A stretch of 64,000 nucleotides of DNA from Rufibacter latericius. GTDB taxonomy: Bacteria > Bacteroidota > Bacteroidia > Cytophagales > Hymenobacteraceae. Numbering within the stretch: the stretch's first letter is position 1; each line of letters opens with the position of its first letter. A model generated the notes under the pieces. That model ran no database searches. It was not told the origin of the DNA and saw nothing but the letters and a program-made list of their open reading frames with translations. The stretch covers positions 60,954-124,953 of the forward strand of contig NZ_RJJD01000007.1 of NCBI RefSeq assembly GCF_003721515.1, in the 5' to 3' direction. Position numbers and translations under genes: made by a program. Positions 62,184 through 64,000 of the stretch are shown in pieces.

Positions 62184-64000
62184 GGTAGCTGATTGTGCGA
62201 ACGGATTTGGATGGGCAGTGAAGTTAATATCAGTTCTTTGCAAGCCTTGACGTGAACCCTCATCTGCTATTGAAGAAACAGTCGAAATTTCCTCAAGTTC
62301 AGAGTCATTACCTAGTGGACAATCGCCTTCATTGTTGGCTCTATCTAACTCATTCTTCAATGCTTCAACACTATCATAGTTGGTGCCCCCCAAAGTGGCG
62401 CTTCCATCTTCAAAGGCGCTTTTCACTGCATTTAAAATTTGGCCTTGGGTGTATTGGTAGTATACACCGCTGTGGCAGGCATTCAAAAGAGCGGCTACGG
62501 CATGGCGAGAAAGGGCGTTAAAGCCTCCACCTTTCAACTTCACTGCCTCTCCAAGTGTTAAGGTCGAAGCAAAACCTTGGAAATATTGTTCATCCGTAAT
62601 GCCGAAGGTTATAAAGAAATTAGCATTAGGATCGTAGCAACCATACCATGCTTCTAAGTGGTTTTTCCAATAACCAGGAGTACAGCCTACGTAAGATTTA
62701 CAAGGAACAAAGTAAGGTGTAACGGAATCATAGGCTTTACAACCTCGGCTGTCAGTTACCACTACTTTGTATGTACCAGGTTGGGTTACTTCTATAACAC
62801 CATCTGCATCGGCAAGGGTAGATCCATTAGGAAGAGTGAATACATAGGAATAGCCAGTTCCTGATCCTCCACTTGCAGTTGCAGTGAGTTTTACCGTTGG
62901 TACTTTGTAATAATCACAGTAAGATGTCCCGGCTTCTAGTTTAACATAAGGTTTTTCATAAACCTTGATGTAGCAATGGGCCTCACCCTTGCAGTAGGTG
63001 TATGGATCAGTGTACTTGTAGGTGACCTTGTACACCCCAGGAGTTGTTGGGTCAAAGTGGGTCATAGCCTGACCGTCCACGTAGTAGGTTCCGCCTGCTG
63101 GCTCTCCACCTGTGAGGGCGAATTTGTCAGAGCCAACGCATACCTCCGGACAATATTTGAACGTTACTTCCGGAGCGGCCACCACTTTGATGTAGCAGTG
63201 GGCCTCACCTTTGCAATAGGTATAGGGGTCGGTGTACTTATAGGTGAGCTTATACTCGCCGACCTTGTCTGGGTTGAACTCGGTCATTGCCACGCCGTCC
63301 ACGTAGTAGGTACCACCCGCAGGCTCCCCGCCGGTTAGGGTGAATTTTTCGGAGCCCACACATACCTTAGGACAATACTTCAAGGTGACGGTTGGGGCAG
63401 CTACCACCTTAATATAGCAATGGGCCTCACCCTTGCAGTAGGTGTAGGGGTCAGTATACTTGTAAGTGAGCTTGTACTCGCCCACGGTGGTCGGGTCGAA
63501 GTAGGTGGCCGGCACGCCGTCCACGTAGTAGGTACCGCCCGCTGGCTCCCCGCCGGTGAGGGCAAATTTCTCAGAGCCCACGCACACTTTCGGACAGTAC
63601 TTCAAGCTAACAGTTGGAGCTGGGTAAACCTTAATGACGCACTTGTCCTCGCCCTTGCAATAGGTATAAGGGTCGGTGTAGCGGTAGATCACCTCGTATT
63701 CGCCCGCCTTAACTGGGTCGAAGTGTGTGACGGGCTCGAAAGAGCCGGCTGCGTTCTTCATGTAGTAGGTTCCGCCAGCTGGGTAGCCGCCTGTGAGTGC
63801 GAACTTGTAGGAACCCTCGCAAACTTTTGGACACTCCTTGATCTTCACGTACGGCCGTGGGTACACAACGATCTTGCACTTGGCCTCACCCTTGCAGTAG
63901 GTATAGGGGTTAGTGTACCTATAGGTGAGCCAGTACTCGCCCGGAGTGGTAGGATTGAAGGTAGTCGCCTCTACCCCATTAATGTAGTAAGTACCGCCGG
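61968..64000 (-). CDS. T9SS-secreted repeat protein (PYTYCKGE repeats), 5' end cut by window edge
   Basis: The frame is open from the window edge to the stop at 61968, so the true start lies outside; a GTG at 63866 is internal. At least 677 residues are visible. They comprise one partial and four full repeats of about 75 residues (KYCPKVCVGSEKFALTGGEP, then AGGTYYVDG, YKLTYKYTDPYTYCKGEAHC, YIKV), each with four Cys. Next come a different Ig-like domain (SGGSGTGYSYVFTLPNGSTL), a domain starting GCTPGYWKNHLEAWYGCY, and a T9SS tail (AHPNPFAQSATVNF). The tail is shared with the upstream neighbour. Likely surface-exposed structural or adhesive protein; the ligand is unknown. Confidence 0.85.
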   Translation of the reverse strand, partial: GGTYYINGVEATTFNPTTPGEYWLTYRYTNPYTYCKGEAKCKIVVYPRPYVKIKECPKVCEGSYKFALTGGYPAGGTYYMKNAAGSFEPVTHFDPVKAGEYEVIYRYTDPYTYCKGEDKCVIKVYPAPTVSLKYCPKVCVGSEKFALTGGEPAGGTYYVDGVPATYFDPTTVGEYKLTYKYTDPYTYCKGEAHCYIKVVAAPTVTLKYCPKVCVGSEKFTLTGGEPAGGTYYVDGVAMTEFNPDKVGEYKLTYKYTDPYTYCKGEAHCYIKVVAAPEVTFKYCPEVCVGSDKFALTGGEPAGGTYYVDGQAMTHFDPTTPGVYKVTYKYTDPYTYCKGEAHCYIKVYEKPYVKLEAGTSYCDYYKVPTVKLTATASGGSGTGYSYVFTLPNGSTLADADGVIEVTQPGTYKVVVTDSRGCKAYDSVTPYFVPCKSYVGCTPGYWKNHLEAWYGCYDPNANFFITFGITDEQYFQGFASTLTLGEAVKLKGGGFNALSRHAVAALLNACHSGVYYQYTQGQILNAVKSAFEDGSATLGGTNYDSVEALKNELDRANNEGDCPLGNDSELEEISTVSSIADEGSRQGLQRTDINFTAHPNPFAQSATVNFTLREGGAYSLILYDLNGKVVREISSGVAEAGKAYSFTIDGEMAAGVYIARLKANKQVKVLRIMHRKDF
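62960..64000 (-). repeat. Tandem coding repeats of about 220-235 bp, array continues beyond window
   Basis: CPKVC/CPEVC motifs recur at about 63148, 63367, 63591 and 63828, with a further partial unit at the edge. Neighbouring units are near-identical in DNA, so the array is young or homogenised. Confidence 0.88.

Overview
The window reads as ordinary chromosome of a Bacteroidota bacterium, most likely in the Hymenobacteraceae (Rufibacter/Pontibacter-like; genus is inference). The reasons are: several secreted proteins end in a type IX secretion (T9SS) C-terminal sorting domain; DUF5686, DUF4199, lmo0937 and PA2169-type proteins are present; candidate promoters carry the Bacteroidota -7 box TAnnTTTG; and most genes lack a Shine-Dalgarno sequence. 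No rRNA, tRNA, CRISPR array, prophage or intact insertion sequence was seen.

Layout. 1-6.8 kb: the end-truncated gene of a cysteine desulfurase-like PLP enzyme, a short orphan protein, a gene-poor stretch with a possible gene remnant, a secreted GH172 (DUF2961) glycoside hydrolase, then mnmE and a thioredoxin-fold protein. 7-13.1 kb (minus strand): a metal-uptake cluster (DtxR/MntR regulator, substrate-binding lipoprotein, ATPase, and two permeases, one fused to a DtxR-like module) lying behind fabH. 13.1-19.4 kb: a glycosyltransferase, dapD, a 3-hydroxyacyl-CoA dehydrogenase, two tandem 50-residue membrane proteins, an ABC-F ATPase and a DUF4199 protein. 19.8-31.9 kb: envelope and housekeeping genes (L,D-transpeptidase, two M48 proteases, lipid kinase, metallophosphoesterase, LON-like protein, MtgA transglycosylase, App1-like phosphatase, topoisomerase IB, GNAT). 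32-35.3 kb: a divergent pair of paralogous exported proteins of unknown function with kinase-like motifs. 35.3-51.7 kb: an exonuclease/GIY-YIG fusion, parE-parC, TPR proteins, a DUF5686 outer-membrane protein, and the translation cluster thrS-infC-rpmI-rplT. 51.7-64 kb: a secreted clan GH-A-like enzyme with CBM6 and T9SS tail, and two large repetitive T9SS surface proteins.

How it fits together. Most genes are core metabolism, translation and envelope upkeep. The accessory part is the last 12 kb, where three T9SS cargo genes sit side by side. The two giant repeat proteins share a 250-bp identical 3' end (sorting domain plus terminator), which suggests recent gene conversion or cassette exchange, and a shared GC(S/T)PGYWKNH domain between the repeats and the tail.

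A second recurrent signal is a family of about eleven short imperfect palindromes (half-sites TTTTAGG and CCTAAAA around a core like TTTCCTGAAAAC), most of them pressed against stop codons. Other points of note are an ATT start with a strong Shine-Dalgarno for infC, and an ABC-F protein whose second Walker A motif has lost its lysine. All functional calls rest on reading motifs by eye; no database search was possible.
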